Below are positions 9,057 to 20,756 of a stretch of DNA of 46,492 nt, piece by piece. The stretch spans positions 1 to 46,492 of the forward strand of contig CANIIA010000013.1 in NCBI GenBank assembly GCA_947467435.1, written 5' to 3'. The notes below the pieces were generated by a model that saw only the letters and a program-made list of their open reading frames with translations, did not search any database and was not told where the DNA came from. The position numbers and the translations under genes are program-made. Origin of the DNA: Betaproteobacteria bacterium. Lineage in GTDB: Bacteria; Pseudomonadota; Gammaproteobacteria; Burkholderiales; SG8-39. Position 1 is the stretch's first letter, and each line of letters starts with the position of its first letter.

Positions 9057-10136
9057 TCACTCCAAAGCGTGTTTAAGTGCACGAATCATTGCATTGTTTT
9101 CGTCTGGGGCACCAATCGTCAGACGTAAACAATTCTGTAACGACGGATGTCCGCCAGAAAAATCTTTCACCAACACGCCATCCGCTTTCATGGCGTTGAA
9201 GACACGTGTGCCACGACCCGGTGCGCCGTTGACTCGTACCAAAATAAAATTGGCAGCACTCGGATAAACGGTGAGACCAGTCAAGCCACGCAACAGCGGC
9301 GCGATTCGCTCGCGCTCAGTGAGTACGCGCGCCGCCATGTCATCTAAAACCGACTTATTTTCAAGTAAGCGGATTGCGACGGCTTCAGTGAGTACGTTTA
9401 AATTAAACGGCGGACGCGTCTTGTTGAACTCAGCAATCCATTCACTCCGACCCGCCAAGTAACCAAGACGTAACCCCGCTAAACCCACTTTGGACAGCGT
9501 ACGCATCACCACCAACTGATCGAATTCATTGAGCCGTGACATAAAGCTCGCGCCAGCAAACGGCTGATAGGCCTCATCAATCACCACCAAGCCGGGTGCG
9601 GCACGCACGATCTTCTCAATGTCATCAAGCGCAAAGGCATTCCCGGTCGGATTGTTGGGAAACGCGATCCACACCAGCGCTGGCTGGTGCTGTGCGATGG
9701 CTTGCAAAAACGCATCGACATCAATCGAAAAATCTTCGCGCAGCGGCACACCAACAAACGGCAAACGAAAAAAATTTGCCTGCATCTGAAACATCACAAA
9801 TGAGGGCGACGGCGCCATCACCACTGCACCCTCACGCGCAACCGCGGCAGTGAGGTATTGAATACAATCGTCTGAGCCATTACCAAGCACCACATCGCAA
9901 CCGGCAGGCACCTGCATGGTTTGACGAATCAGCGCGCGCAAACGCTCTGCAGAAGGTATGGGATAACGATTGATTGCAACACCAGCCACCAGCGCAGCAA
10001 TGTCCTTGGCTAAGGCTTCAGGCAAACGATACGGATTCTCCATCACATCGAGTTTGATCAGCCCTGATGCATCGGCGACGTGATACGCCGACATGGCTAA
10101 CACATCGGGACGAATCACCGAACGAACGCGACTCAT
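9057..10136 (-). CDS. hisC: Histidinol-phosphate aminotransferase
   Basis: HisC is the PLP enzyme that transaminates imidazole acetol phosphate with glutamate. The 359 aa product has the fold-type I pattern: NGSDD (86-90), AFPNNPTGN (about 158-166), VIDEAY (185-190), and the PLP lysine K216 in [15 protein letters not shown]. The start overlaps the hisD stop as ATGA. Many Burkholderiales carry further HisC paralogues. The in-operon position makes this the main histidine enzyme. Confidence 0.96.
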   Translation of the reverse strand: MSRVRSVIRPDVLAMSAYHVADASGLIKLDVMENPYRLPEALAKDIAALVAGVAINRYPIPSAERLRALIRQTMQVPAGCDVVLGNGSDDCIQYLTAAVAREGAVVMAPSPSFVMFQMQANFFRLPFVGVPLREDFSIDVDAFLQAIAQHQPALVWIAFPNNPTGNAFALDDIEKIVRAAPGLVVIDEAYQPFAGASFMSRLNEFDQLVVMRTLSKVGLAGLRLGYLAGRSEWIAEFNKTRPPFNLNVLTEAVAIRLLENKSVLDDMAARVLTERERIAPLLRGLTGLTVYPSAANFILVRVNGAPGRGTRVFNAMKADGVLVKDFSGGHPSLQNCLRLTIGAPDENNAMIRALKHALE

Positions 10137-11425
10137 TGCCGATACTCCGCAGAACGTGCGTGGGCTTGCAGGCCTTCGCCTTCAGCGAGCGTCACCGCAA
10201 TAGGACCCAACGTACGCGCACCTGCTTCAGAAATCTGAATCAAACTGGAGCGCTTTTGAAAATCATATACGCCCAGTGGCGAAGAAAAGCGCGCCGTGCC
10301 AGCGGTGGGCAAGACGTGGTTGGGGCCTGCGCAATAATCCCCTAAAGATTCCGAACTATAACGCCCCACAAACACGGCGCCTGCATGATGAATCTGCGCG
10401 AGCCAATCATTGGGTTGGGCAATGGCCAGCTCAAGATGCTCGGGTGCGATTCGGTTCGAGATTGCGCAGGCTTCGGCGAGATCGCGGGTTTGAATCAAGG
10501 CACCTCGATGTTGCAACGAGGCTGCAATCACCGTTGCTCGTGGCATGCTTGGTAGCAGGCGCTGCATGCTCAGAGCGACAGCGTCGATATAAGCAGCATC
10601 TGGGCAGAGCAAAATCGATTGTGCGATTTCATCGTGTTCGGCTTGAGAAAATAAATCCATGGCCACCCACTCGGCTGGGACCGAACCATCTGCGATGACC
10701 AAAATTTCGGATGGGCCAGCGATCATATCAATGCCCACCACGCCAAACACTTGGCGCTTTGCGGCGGCAACATAGGCGTTACCTGGACCGACAATCTTAT
10801 CCACGCGTGGAATACTGTTAGTGCCGTACGCTAAGGCAGCGACGGCTTGTGCGCCACCGATCGTCAATACGCGATCTACGCCGGCGAGCGCCGCCGCGGC
10901 TAAAACCAAGGCATTGCGTTCACCGCGTGGAGTCGGGCTCACCATGATGAGTTCACGCACGCCAGCAACTTTTGCGGGAATCGCATTCATCAAGACTGAC
11001 GATGGATACGCAGCTTTACCGCCTGGTACATACAAACCCACGCGATCTAACGCACTGATGCGTTGCCCCAAGACCGTCCCATCGGCTTCAGCGTATTGCC
11101 AAGATTGCAGACGTTGGTGCGCGTGATAACGCTGTATGCGTTCAGCTGCCGTGCGTAGCGCATGCGCTTGCGCAGCAGGGATTTCACGTAAGGCACGTGC
11201 GAGCTCTTCTTGACCGATGTCGAGTTGCGCAACATTCGATACCGGCATGCCATCGAATTGCGTGGTGAGCGCGCACAGCGCCGCATCGCCTTCGCGCCGC
11301 ACACGCTCAATAATCGTGCGCACCGACTGATCAATCGTCGCGTCTTGCGCGGCTTCGTAACGCGTGAGTGCATCAAGCGCATCATCAAAACCTACTTCAG
11401 CAGAGTTGAGTTTGCGCAGCTTCAT
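10133..11425 (-). CDS. hisD: Histidinol dehydrogenase
   Basis: HisD performs the last two oxidations, from histidinol to histidine, with NAD and zinc. The 430 aa product contains [19 protein letters not shown] and [11 protein letters not shown] of the nucleotide-binding core. [13 protein letters not shown] holds zinc-ligand residues, and RIAPEHLEL is the catalytic segment. Its ATG overlaps the hisG stop as ATGA. Length is normal for the family. Confidence 0.97.
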   Translation of the reverse strand: MKLRKLNSAEVGFDDALDALTRYEAAQDATIDQSVRTIIERVRREGDAALCALTTQFDGMPVSNVAQLDIGQEELARALREIPAAQAHALRTAAERIQRYHAHQRLQSWQYAEADGTVLGQRISALDRVGLYVPGGKAAYPSSVLMNAIPAKVAGVRELIMVSPTPRGERNALVLAAAALAGVDRVLTIGGAQAVAALAYGTNSIPRVDKIVGPGNAYVAAAKRQVFGVVGIDMIAGPSEILVIADGSVPAEWVAMDLFSQAEHDEIAQSILLCPDAAYIDAVALSMQRLLPSMPRATVIAASLQHRGALIQTRDLAEACAISNRIAPEHLELAIAQPNDWLAQIHHAGAVFVGRYSSESLGDYCAGPNHVLPTAGTARFSSPLGVYDFQKRSSLIQISEAGARTLGPIAVTLAEGEGLQAHARSAEYRQ

Positions 11426-12075
11426 TGGTGGTCCTGCGTGGCCTTTGCAAATGCACCGATGATGGGTTGCAATTGCGCTGGTCGCGTTTTCAACGCCGCT
11501 TGATTGACAATCAAGCGTGCCGACACAGGCATCACCTCTTCCACGGCCACCAAGGCGTTGGCTTTTAATGTGTGGCCAGAGCTCACTAAGTCGACGATCG
11601 CATCCGCCAACCCAACGATCGGCGCAAGCTCCATCGATCCATACAAATGGATCAAGTCGACATGCACCCCTTTACGCGCAAAATGTTCACGCGCGGTACG
11701 AACATATTTGGTTGCGATACGTAATCGCGCGCCACGCTGCACCGCGCCGGCATAATCAAACCCGCGACGCACCGCGACCATCATGCGGCAAGTCGCAATA
11801 CCTAAATCGACGGGTTGATATAAACCTGCACCACCGTGCTCATACAGGACATCCTTACCCGCAATTCCAATATCAGCTGCGCCATGCTGAACATAGGTGG
11901 GGGTGTCCGAGGCGCGCACGATAATTAAACGCACGTCGTCTCGGCTTGTACCAATCACTAATTTGCGGGATTGCTCCGGATCTTCAAGTGGCCGAATGCC
12001 AACGCGTGCCAATAACGGCAGCGTTTCATCAAAAATACGACCCTTGGATAAAGCAATCGACAGCGCCGCAGGCAT
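11422..12075 (-). CDS. hisG: ATP phosphoribosyltransferase, short form HisG
   Basis: HisG commits ATP and PRPP to histidine synthesis. At 217 aa it is the short (HisG-S) type, which lacks the C-terminal regulatory domain and works with HisZ. No hisZ lies in this window. Recognisable features are the N-terminal [20 protein letters not shown] and the PRPP-binding region [16 protein letters not shown]. It is the first gene of the his block, 124 bp after murA, with a possible -10 in that gap. Confidence 0.97.
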   Translation of the reverse strand: MPAALSIALSKGRIFDETLPLLARVGIRPLEDPEQSRKLVIGTSRDDVRLIIVRASDTPTYVQHGAADIGIAGKDVLYEHGGAGLYQPVDLGIATCRMMVAVRRGFDYAGAVQRGARLRIATKYVRTAREHFARKGVHVDLIHLYGSMELAPIVGLADAIVDLVSSGHTLKANALVAVEEVMPVSARLIVNQAALKTRPAQLQPIIGAFAKATQDHQ

Positions 12076-12141
12076 GGGCGATCAGGCAACACTCACACCG
12101 ACTTCGTGTGCTGTGCTGCAATTAAGAATTGGAGAGTCGTT

Positions 12142-12147
12142 ATTCTA
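12142..12147 (-). promoter_or_regulatory. Possible -10 element upstream of hisG
   Basis: On the minus strand the murA-hisG gap (12076-12199) contains TAGAAT, 5 of 6 to the sigma-70 -10 consensus, about 66 nt before the hisG ATG. The best -35 at suitable spacing (CTCGAC) is weak. I see no histidine-codon leader peptide or clear terminator in this gap. The his genes could also be read through from the envelope operon upstream. Confidence 0.3.
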
Positions 12148-12199
12148 CCCGAAGCGTCCGGCGGTCGAGGCACCAACCCGGCAACCGCACGCCAAATGC

Positions 12200-13686
<1,487 letters not shown>

Positions 13687-13687
13687 A

Positions 13688-14443
13688 TTAGTATCGCAGT
13701 TTATACCCAGTGCTTAAAAGACGCAGGGTGAACAAACACAACACGATCAAGGCGCCAGCCACCACGCTCAAACTGTGCAGCACTGGCACATCTGAAACGC
13801 CGAAAAACCCATAGCGAAAACCATCGATCATGTAAAAAAACGGATTGAAGTGGGAAAGCGTTTGCCAGAACGACGGCAAGGTCTGCATCGAGTAAAAAAC
13901 GCCCGAGAGAAATGTCAGCGGCATGATAATAAAATTTTGGAATGCAGCGAGCTGATCAAATTTATCGGCCCAAATTCCTGCAATCAAACCCAGGGTGCCA
14001 AGCAATCCCGCGCCAAGGATGGCAAAGCTAAGCGCCCAAAGCGGCTGCTTCACTGGCAAATCCACAAACCACCAGGTGACCGCCAGTACACCGATCCCCA
14101 CGCTCAATCCACGCACAATGGATGCAATCACATACGCAGAAAAAAACTCAACATAGGAAATTGGCGGCAATAAAACAAACACGATATTGCCTGTCACTTT
14201 AGATTGAATCAGGCTCGACGAACTGTTGGCAAACGCATTTTGCAACACACTCATCATCACGAGGCCCGGAATTAAAAATACGGTGTAACCAATGCCGGGA
14301 TACACCTGCACATGCGCTTCGAGTGCTTGGGCAAAAATAACCAAATACAGTAGCGCAGTTAAGACAGGCGCAGCCACCGTCTGAAACGCCACCTTCCAGA
14401 AGCGCAGTAACTCTTTGCTGAGCAAGGTCAAAAACGGCGTCAT
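13688..14443 (-). CDS. ABC-2 type transporter permease (YadH/NodJ-like)
   Basis: A 251 aa polytopic membrane protein of the ABC-2 export permease family with about six helices (for example LTALLYLVIFAQAL and LSVVAGALIVLCLFTL). It pairs with the ATPase encoded immediately upstream, whose stop overlaps this start as ATGA. The pair resembles YadGH of E. coli, whose substrate is not established. A role in envelope lipid or polysaccharide export is plausible because it is embedded between mla and murA, but that is inference. Confidence 0.9.
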   Translation of the reverse strand: MTPFLTLLSKELLRFWKVAFQTVAAPVLTALLYLVIFAQALEAHVQVYPGIGYTVFLIPGLVMMSVLQNAFANSSSSLIQSKVTGNIVFVLLPPISYVEFFSAYVIASIVRGLSVGIGVLAVTWWFVDLPVKQPLWALSFAILGAGLLGTLGLIAGIWADKFDQLAAFQNFIIMPLTFLSGVFYSMQTLPSFWQTLSHFNPFFYMIDGFRYGFFGVSDVPVLHSLSVVAGALIVLCLFTLRLLSTGYKLRY

Positions 14444-15342
14444 GCTTGATGCCCTGTTAACCGCAAAAATACCTGCTCAAGATCAGGCGGACTCACTTCA
14501 AACTCGCGTAACTGCACACCGGCCTCACGTAGCCTTGCCAACACTGGTTCGATTTGCGCGTGACTATCAAGTTGCAATTCGAGTCGGCCACCAGGCTGTG
14601 AGACACATTGTATTGTTCCAAAATCTGGCGGTTCGCCACCGGCAACGCCCAAGCGTAAGGTCAACCCAGAAAAACGTGCGAGTAAATTTTTTGTCGAATC
14701 GAGTGCGACCACACGACCTGACTTCAGCATGGCAATTCTGGCGCACAACATTTCGGCTTCTTCTAAATAATGCGTGGTGAGCACAATCGTATGACCGTCG
14801 CGATTTAGCCGTTGTACAAACGCCCATAAGCCCTGTCGTAGCGCCACATCCACGCCTGCAGTCGGCTCATCGAGCACAATGACTGGGGGTTTATGCACCA
14901 AAGCTTGCGCCACCAACACGCGACGTTTCATCCCGCCAGAAAGCGCGCGCATATTGACGTCGGCTTTTGAAGTGAGATCTAAGTGATGCATGATTTCGTC
15001 GATCCACGCGGCGTTTTCACCCAAACCAAAATAACCAGACTGAAAACGTAAGGCCTCGCGTACCGTAAAAAATGGGTCGAACACCAACTCTTGTGGCACA
15101 ACGCCTAATCTGCGTCGCGCAACGCGATAGTCGCGCACCACATCTGCACCAAGAATAGATACTGAACCAGTGTCGGCTCGAGCAAGACCCGCGATGATAC
15201 TTATGAGTGTGGTTTTGCCTGCACCGTTGGGTCCGAGTAAACCAAAAATTTCGCCCTCAGCGATTTCTAGACTGACATCATCGAGCGCTTGTAAACCGCC
15301 AAAGCGTTTACTCACGTGTTCAATACGAAGGGCTGGGGGCAT
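14440..15342 (-). CDS. ABC-2 type transporter ATP-binding protein (YadG/CcmA-like)
   Basis: A 300 aa ABC ATPase. Walker A is GPNGAGKT (37-44), the signature is LSGGMKRRVLVAQAL and Walker B is VIVLDEPTAGVD. The C-terminal ~70 residues after the ATPase core form a small extra domain common in exporters of this class. It energises the downstream ABC-2 permease. The gene follows the STAS gene by 33 bp, so it likely belongs to the mla transcript, though a function in Mla transport is not shown. Confidence 0.93.
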   Translation of the reverse strand: MPPALRIEHVSKRFGGLQALDDVSLEIAEGEIFGLLGPNGAGKTTLISIIAGLARADTGSVSILGADVVRDYRVARRRLGVVPQELVFDPFFTVREALRFQSGYFGLGENAAWIDEIMHHLDLTSKADVNMRALSGGMKRRVLVAQALVHKPPVIVLDEPTAGVDVALRQGLWAFVQRLNRDGHTIVLTTHYLEEAEMLCARIAMLKSGRVVALDSTKNLLARFSGLTLRLGVAGGEPPDFGTIQCVSQPGGRLELQLDSHAQIEPVLARLREAGVQLREFEVSPPDLEQVFLRLTGHQA

Positions 15343-15375
15343 GGGCTGGAGTGTGGCGCCAATCGGCGCGCGGCT

Positions 15376-15669
15376 TTAATGCGTGAGGCTAGGATCACCC
15401 AATAGTTCAGTGACCCCATACAACTCGGCCATCACACGCATGCCTTGTGGCATTTGCGTGATCGCTAAGGTTCGACCTGCAGCGCGAGCAGCACGGATCC
15501 AACTTAAGGTTGCAGCGATCAACGAAGAATCGAGCGCAGACACCGCGGACAGATCCAGTGTGTGCGCACCTGCCGCAACATGCACTAAACCTTCTTTCAT
15601 GACAGCCGCAACGTTTTGCAAAGTGACCGCGCCAGCAGGCCGCATACATCCGGCCTCGAAGTGAATCAT
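15376..15669 (-). CDS. mlaB: STAS-domain protein of the Mla system (MlaB-like)
   Basis: A 97 aa single STAS domain. In the Mla complex MlaB binds MlaF and stabilises the MlaFEDB transporter. The key feature is HTLDLSAVSALDSSLIAATL, which contains the DSS element conserved in STAS/MlaB proteins. The start overlaps the mlaC stop (ATGA). Primary sequence similarity in this family is low, so the name relies on position after mlaC and the domain pattern. Confidence 0.85.
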   Translation of the reverse strand: MIHFEAGCMRPAGAVTLQNVAAVMKEGLVHVAAGAHTLDLSAVSALDSSLIAATLSWIRAARAAGRTLAITQMPQGMRVMAELYGVTELLGDPSLTH

Positions 15670-16319
15670 TTGCGCTCAGCGCGTGGCGCCGGACCTTTGT
15701 TTTTGCTTGCCAAGCTTTTGATCAAGCCGTCAACACCGTTGTTACGAATTTCATTGGCAAACTCAGTGCGATAGTTAGCCACCAAACTCACCCCTGCAAC
15801 GCGCATGTCATAGACCTTCCAACCGCTTCCGGATTTGGCCATGTCGTAATCGAGTGTGACAGGTTCCGCACCACGCTGAATGATGCGTACCTGCACCGTC
15901 ACATCGGTGTCAGTAGGCTTGGCGCGCAGGGGGCGAAAATCGAATTTCTGATCACGGTACGAGGCCAAGGCGCTCGAGTAAGTACGCACGAGGAGAGTAC
16001 GAAACTCATCGGTCAGAAGTTTCTTTTGTTCGGCGCTGGCTTTGTCCCAATTGGTTGCAACCGCCAAACGGGTCATCGCCGTAAAGTCAAAATGCGGTAA
16101 AACTTTTGCCTCAATCAACTCAACCATGCGCTTTTGATTGCCTGACTGCAGCTCTTTATCTTTGCTGATGAGTTCGATCACTTCCAGCGTGACATTTTTC
16201 ACTAGGGTGTCAGGCGGAAGTGTTTCTTGTGCTTGCGTGTAGAAGCTCAGCAATCCGAAGAAGACACCAAGCACAAATTGTTGCAGGCTAAGACGAGAGT
16301 TTGATAAAGACACGTTCAT
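15666..16319 (-). CDS. mlaC: Periplasmic phospholipid-binding protein MlaC
   Basis: MlaC shuttles phospholipid between the outer-membrane MlaA complex and the inner-membrane MlaFEDB complex. The 217 aa product has a signal peptide (hydrophobic core about 13-25, ending near TQAQET). The body is the Tol-Tol-Ttg2 fold, with HFDFTAMTRLAVATNWDKAS and YDMRVAGVSLVANYRTEF as recognisable family blocks. Translation is coupled to mlaA by ATGA. The C-terminal tail is basic. Confidence 0.95.
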   Translation of the reverse strand: MNVSLSNSRLSLQQFVLGVFFGLLSFYTQAQETLPPDTLVKNVTLEVIELISKDKELQSGNQKRMVELIEAKVLPHFDFTAMTRLAVATNWDKASAEQKKLLTDEFRTLLVRTYSSALASYRDQKFDFRPLRAKPTDTDVTVQVRIIQRGAEPVTLDYDMAKSGSGWKVYDMRVAGVSLVANYRTEFANEIRNNGVDGLIKSLASKNKGPAPRAERK

Positions 16320-17044
16320 TGGGCAGGCTCGGTGCGTGGCGGTGTGCCATCGTAAATTAAGTTACGACGGCGCTGCAGATAAGCGTCCCGCTCAAACACA
16401 TATTTATCTAACGCCGCTTCTTCAAGGATGCGGCTGGCATCTAACAAATTAGCGCGCAGCGACACCATGTTAGTCACGAGCAAGGTGTTACGTGTCGGTA
16501 CGGGGGTGTAACGCATGATCGGGTCGACATAAATATCGATGGCGCGGCCAAACGAATCGCGCACCGTTGCCGGTCCAAGCAGAGGCCAAATGACATAAGC
16601 GCCATCTCCAACGCCCCAGCGCCCAAAGGTTTGGCCAAAATCCTCGTTGTGTTTGTCCAGGCCCATATCCGAAGCCCAATCGATTAAACCAAACACGCCA
16701 ACCGTGCTATTCACCAACACCCGAGACCAATCACTCACGGTGTCGCCAGGCTTACCTTGCAGTAGGTTGTTGAAGCCGATGTAGAGGTCTTCAACGTTCG
16801 AGAAAAAATTGCGCACACCAACGCGAGCAAATTCGGGCACAACGCCGCGGTAGGTTGTGGCCACGGGCTTCATCACCGTTTCGTCGATACCCTCGTTAAG
16901 ACTGTAAACCGCACGATTCAAACCCTCGAGGGGGTCGCGCGGATCCGCCACATTGCCAGTCGCTGCGCAGCCCGTGAGCACGAGCACAACACAGCATGCT
17001 AAAAGACGCCCAACAAAGCCCAAGGTTTTCTTCGCTACGTTCAC
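16316..17044 (-). CDS. mlaA: Outer-membrane lipoprotein MlaA (VacJ)
   Basis: MlaA sits in the inner leaflet of the outer membrane and extracts misplaced phospholipids. The 242 aa product starts with GTG (17044), overlapping the mlaD stop as GTGA. It has a lipoprotein signal ending at the lipobox LTGC. The family blocks DPLEGLNRAVYSLNE and RNFFSNVEDLYIGFNNLLQG follow. In E. coli mlaA is encoded elsewhere. Its presence inside the operon is a betaproteobacterial trait. Confidence 0.96.
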   Translation of the reverse strand: MNVAKKTLGFVGRLLACCVVLVLTGCAATGNVADPRDPLEGLNRAVYSLNEGIDETVMKPVATTYRGVVPEFARVGVRNFFSNVEDLYIGFNNLLQGKPGDTVSDWSRVLVNSTVGVFGLIDWASDMGLDKHNEDFGQTFGRWGVGDGAYVIWPLLGPATVRDSFGRAIDIYVDPIMRYTPVPTRNTLLVTNMVSLRANLLDASRILEEAALDKYVFERDAYLQRRRNLIYDGTPPRTEPAQ

Positions 17045-17511
17045 TTACTATCCTTACCTTCTTGCGCTTTGTTGAACATGAATTGGCTGATCAGGTTTTC
17101 TAAGACCACGGCCGATTGCGTTAACTTGAGTCGATCGCCATTTTTAATCATGGTCGGATCACCTCCGGCCTCAAGGCCGATGTACTGCTCACCAAGTAAG
17201 CCCGAAGTCAAAATTTTTGCTGCGGTGTCTTTCGGAAACTGAAAACGCGAATCAATATTTAGGGTGACGACCGCTTCAAAAGACTCGTTGTCAAAGCGCA
17301 CATCGGTTACCCGTCCAACCACCACTCCGGCACTTTTAATCGGTGCCCGGACCTTTAACCCACCGATGTTAGCAAAATTGGCCTGGATCTGATACGACTC
17401 CGCCGTGGAAAACGAGGCGAGATTGCCGACTTTGAGGGACAAAAACAACAGGGCGATTAAGCCCATCGCAACAAACACGCCGACCCAAAGGTCGATCATC
17501 GAACGGTTCAT
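17041..17511 (-). CDS. mlaD: Mla transporter MCE-domain protein MlaD
   Basis: MlaD forms the hexameric periplasmic ring on the MlaFE transporter and binds lipid. The 156 aa protein has one N-terminal membrane helix ([20 protein letters not shown]) followed by a single MCE domain. The domain includes [19 protein letters not shown] and [14 protein letters not shown] hydrophobic C-terminal helix follows. The start overlaps mlaE as ATGA. Confidence 0.96.
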   Translation of the reverse strand: MNRSMIDLWVGVFVAMGLIALLFLSLKVGNLASFSTAESYQIQANFANIGGLKVRAPIKSAGVVVGRVTDVRFDNESFEAVVTLNIDSRFQFPKDTAAKILTSGLLGEQYIGLEAGGDPTMIKNGDRLKLTQSAVVLENLISQFMFNKAQEGKDSK

Positions 17512-18314
17512 TTGGCATTTCCTCCAGTAAACATCAGCGCCGTCAGCATAAAATCCAGGGCCAGAATGGCCAACGACCCAGTCACCACGGTGCGGGTGGT
17601 CGCTCCAGATACGCCTTCTGCGGTCGGCGGTGCGTCATAGCCCTCAAATACGGCAATCCAGGTGACCGCGATGCCGAACACCACACTTTTGATCACGCCA
17701 TTCATCACATCTTGACGAATATCGACCGCGGCCTGCATTTGCGACCAAAAAGCACCTGGATCGACGCCAATTAGCTGCACACCAACCAAATATCCACCAA
17801 AAATGCCCATCGCCGAAAACAAGGCTGCGAGTAAGGGCATCGAAATCACCCCCGCCCAGAATCGTGGAGCAACCACGCGGGCGATTGGATCGACCGCCAT
17901 CATTTCCATGGCGGAAATTTGCTCGGTGGCTTTCATTAAGCCGATTTCCGCGGTGATCGCGCTACCTGCGCGGCTAGCAAAAAGGAGTCCCGCAACAACC
18001 GGACCGAGTTCTCGCACTAAAGACAGCGCAACCAACACCCCGAGTGCTTCGGATGACCCGTAGCGCTGCAAGGTGTCGTATCCCTGCAATCCCAGCACCA
18101 TGCCCACAAACAAACCAGAAACCAAAATAATGATCAGCGAAAGCACGCCAGCGAAATACACCTCGCGTATGGTCAGACGAAAGCGCTGAAACGCCGTACC
18201 AGAATGCCAAAGTAAATAAATAAAAAAGCGGCTAGCTACACCCAAACGTGTCAATCGACGAGTGACTGCGTTGCCAAGTTGCGTGAGGGTGTGACGAATG
18301 GCGTTCATCTTCAT
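17508..18314 (-). CDS. mlaE: Mla transporter permease MlaE
   Basis: MlaE is the transmembrane subunit of the phospholipid ABC transporter. The ATG at 18314 overlaps the mlaF stop as ATGA and gives 268 aa ([14 protein letters not shown]); the frame upstream to 18344 lies in mlaF and is rejected. Family blocks are [20 protein letters not shown] and [20 protein letters not shown]. Five to six membrane helices are evident. Confidence 0.96.
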   Translation of the reverse strand: MKMNAIRHTLTQLGNAVTRRLTRLGVASRFFIYLLWHSGTAFQRFRLTIREVYFAGVLSLIIILVSGLFVGMVLGLQGYDTLQRYGSSEALGVLVALSLVRELGPVVAGLLFASRAGSAITAEIGLMKATEQISAMEMMAVDPIARVVAPRFWAGVISMPLLAALFSAMGIFGGYLVGVQLIGVDPGAFWSQMQAAVDIRQDVMNGVIKSVVFGIAVTWIAVFEGYDAPPTAEGVSGATTRTVVTGSLAILALDFMLTALMFTGGNAK

Positions 18315-19132
18315 GCGGCCTTGGGTACCGCAAGATCCGACCAATAATCGGCTGCTGGATAATGAAAGGGCACCGGACCGTCGGTTTCGCCACGCACAAA
18401 CTGTCGGACATAAGGTACCCCAGAGGCACGCACAGCTTCAGCGGTGCCTTCGGCAATAATGCGGCCACCAGACACAAAATAAATGTAATCGACGATTTGC
18501 AATGACTCTTCCACATCGTGCGTAACGATGATTGAGGTAGCGCCCAGCGCGTCATTCAGCCTGCGAATCAGGCGCGCAATCACACCTAAAGAAATTGGGT
18601 CTAAGCCAGCAAACGGCTCGTCATACATGATCAATGCCGGATCCAACGCAACGGTGCGCGCCAAAGCGACGCGGCGCGCCATCCCACCAGAGAGCGATGA
18701 AGGCATGGCGTGCGCCACCCCACGCAAACCCACTGCGTCCAACTTCATTAACACCAAATCGCGAATCGCAGACTCTGGCAATGCCGTGTGCTCGCGCAAC
18801 GCAAACGCCACGTTGTCGTACACCGACATATCGGTAAACAGCGCACCAAACTGAAACAACATCCCCATGCGTCGACGCATGCGGTACAAGCCCGCCGTAT
18901 CCAACTGCGTGGTGTCCACACCAAACACCCGGGCCACGCCAGCCGTCGGCCGAATCGACCCGCCGATCATGCGTAGAAGCGTGGTTTTGCCGCAGCCTGA
19001 CGCACCCATAATCGCGACCACTTTGCCACGCGGAATACGCAGACTCACCTCGTGCAAGATGGGTCGCGTGTCGTATGCAAACGACAGCGACTCGATTCGT
19101 ACTACATCGGTCTCAGGGGAGGGGTTCAGCAT
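18311..19132 (-). CDS. mlaF: Mla transporter ATP-binding protein MlaF
   Basis: MlaF powers lipid transport by MlaE. The ATG at 19132 yields 273 aa. Walker A is GASGCGKT (43-50), the signature is [15 protein letters not shown] and Walker B is [13 protein letters not shown]. The C-terminal part includes [20 protein letters not shown], typical of MlaF. An upstream extension to 19201 is possible but lacks family residues. It is the first gene of the mla-ABC-2-ibaG-murA run and is divergent from the pilus locus across 187 bp. Confidence 0.95.
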   Translation of the reverse strand: MLNPSPETDVVRIESLSFAYDTRPILHEVSLRIPRGKVVAIMGASGCGKTTLLRMIGGSIRPTAGVARVFGVDTTQLDTAGLYRMRRRMGMLFQFGALFTDMSVYDNVAFALREHTALPESAIRDLVLMKLDAVGLRGVAHAMPSSLSGGMARRVALARTVALDPALIMYDEPFAGLDPISLGVIARLIRRLNDALGATSIIVTHDVEESLQIVDYIYFVSGGRIIAEGTAEAVRASGVPYVRQFVRGETDGPVPFHYPAADYWSDLAVPKAA

Positions 19133-19319
19133 CGATTGATCCAAATGAACGATCGATTTTACTCGACAGTCAGGCTGCGCACGTAGCCAATTCACCGTCA
19201 TTACACAGGAATACGCCGCCCGGTTCGCACAGAAACACGGTTTTTTGGCATATATTCACGATCAATCCCTGCGCCGCCCTGCGGACGCACCCTTTCGGCG
19301 CAACAACAAGGCGTTTGCT
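19133..19319. other. Divergent intergenic region between mlaF and the pilus locus
   Basis: This 187 bp gap must hold promoters for both directions. On the minus strand TAAAAT (top-strand ATTTTA, near 19156-19161) lies about 25 nt before the mlaF ATG and is a possible -10. On the plus strand TATATT (19251-19256) is the best -10 for the pilus locus. Neither has a convincing -35, so a regulated promoter or alternative sigma factor is possible. GATCGAT-type repeats occur at 19131-19157. Confidence 0.35.
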
Positions 19320-20756
19320 GTGAGTACTTATCTAACCCTCTTCGGGCTACGTGAATCGCCCTTTCGCCCAGCGACGCACGTCGGTCGTTTTTGTTCCGAA
19401 GCCGAACGTGGCGCGATCCTACGTGCGTTGGAATACGCCATCACACAAGACGAAGGTGCCATTAAGCTCACCGGTGCGTCTGGTGCGGGCAAAAGCATCC
19501 TCGCGCAAAAATTAATTCAAGTGCTTGGCGAACGCGTTGACTGCGTGTACCTCAGTGCCAGCGACTTTGCCAAAGGTGAATTCTTGCCGGCGCTGGCCAG
19601 TGAGTTGGGACTCGCCCTGCCCGAACGTCGTACCGGGGGGCGCTTGCGCGAATTACAAGCCCACTTAATTCAGCGTTTTGCCACCGGCCGTCACTTGCTG
19701 ATACTGATCGATGACGCGCATACCTTGCCGGAAACGGCGCTAGAACAAGTCAGACAGCTGATGCAACTTGATTCGGGACCAACACGCTTATTTCATCTTG
19801 CGCTGTTTGGCCAACCTGAACTGGACGTGTTACTTGAAAACCCCAGCACCCGGCAACTCAGAGAACGAATCACGCACAGTTTTAAACTGCGCGCACTCGA
19901 GCGCGACGAGGTTGCACGATACTTGCAATATCGCCTGCGCGCCGCCGGTTATCGCGGGGCGGACATTTTTGGTGCCGCCGCAGTCAGTGCAATTGCGCGC
20001 ACCTCTGGGGGTCTTCCTTTACGCATAGATTTACTCGCGGATCAGTGTTTGCACGCAGCGCACGCCAATGCCGTGCGCACGATTGGTGAACGCGAACTAC
20101 GTAGCGCCATACATGACGCAAATTTTGGCGACGTCATCACACCGCCTAAAGGTCGTTGGCCACAACAACGGCTGGTCCTAGGCACCACGCTGGTGTGCTT
20201 ACTCGCTGTGATCGGCACGGGACTGTGGTGGCTACGTCAAGGCGCGCAAGATCGCCCGAGCACATTGGCGTCACTAGAGACACGCGAGAGCACGACAAAG
20301 GAAACGTCCACCGCGGCAACACCAACGACAAACGTCTCTGCGCCCAGCAGCACACCGACAGAAGAAAAAGCATCACGTCTGACGGCAACCGCGCGCGAGC
20401 GTTTTAACAACTTTGATACAGGCGGAAGCAAACCATTGCGCGACCGCATGCTCGCCACCCGCGACACCTTAGATCGCACGCCAGACGCACACTTCACCAT
20501 CGAGCTATACACCGCCGACACCCTAGACTCCGGCCGACTCGATCGTTTTCTTGGACGAGCCAAAGCGCTGGTGAATACCAACGAGATCATGCTGATTCCC
20601 CTTGCACCGAATCAGCGTCACAAACTACTCGCAACGTATGGTGTGTATCCAACACGCGAAGCCGCACTAGCAGCCGCACAAACGTTACCAAATAAATATC
20701 GCGAAGCCTTTGCACTCGAACCGAAAAATTTCGCACAAATACGTCAAGAGTTGTAG
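19320..20756 (+). CDS. mshM: MshM/ExeA-like AAA ATPase with a C-terminal SPOR-like domain
   Basis: The GTG at 19320, with AAGG 8 nt upstream, gives 478 aa. The start STYLTLFGLRESPFRPA is the usual opening of the ExeA/GspA/MshM ATPases. Walker A is GASGAGKS (52-59) and Walker B is LLILIDDAH (126-134), with a GLPLRID sensor region near 231. A membrane helix (about 285-305) and a Ser/Thr/Pro-rich linker follow. The last ~85 residues (HFTIELYTADTL to the end) look like a SPOR peptidoglycan-binding domain. In family members the ATPase helps insert the secretin through the cell wall. A TTG at 19245 is in frame but less likely. The SPOR call is by pattern only. Confidence 0.85.
   Translation: MSTYLTLFGLRESPFRPATHVGRFCSEAERGAILRALEYAITQDEGAIKLTGASGAGKSILAQKLIQVLGERVDCVYLSASDFAKGEFLPALASELGLALPERRTGGRLRELQAHLIQRFATGRHLLILIDDAHTLPETALEQVRQLMQLDSGPTRLFHLALFGQPELDVLLENPSTRQLRERITHSFKLRALERDEVARYLQYRLRAAGYRGADIFGAAAVSAIARTSGGLPLRIDLLADQCLHAAHANAVRTIGERELRSAIHDANFGDVITPPKGRWPQQRLVLGTTLVCLLAVIGTGLWWLRQGAQDRPSTLASLETRESTTKETSTAATPTTNVSAPSSTPTEEKASRLTATARERFNNFDTGGSKPLRDRMLATRDTLDRTPDAHFTIELYTADTLDSGRLDRFLGRAKALVNTNEIMLIPLAPNQRHKLLATYGVYPTREAALAAAQTLPNKYREAFALEPKNFAQIRQEL

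Noticed and set aside
12076..12199. Histidine attenuator leader before hisG
   Set aside because: No run of His codons and no terminator/antiterminator hairpin pair is visible in the gap.
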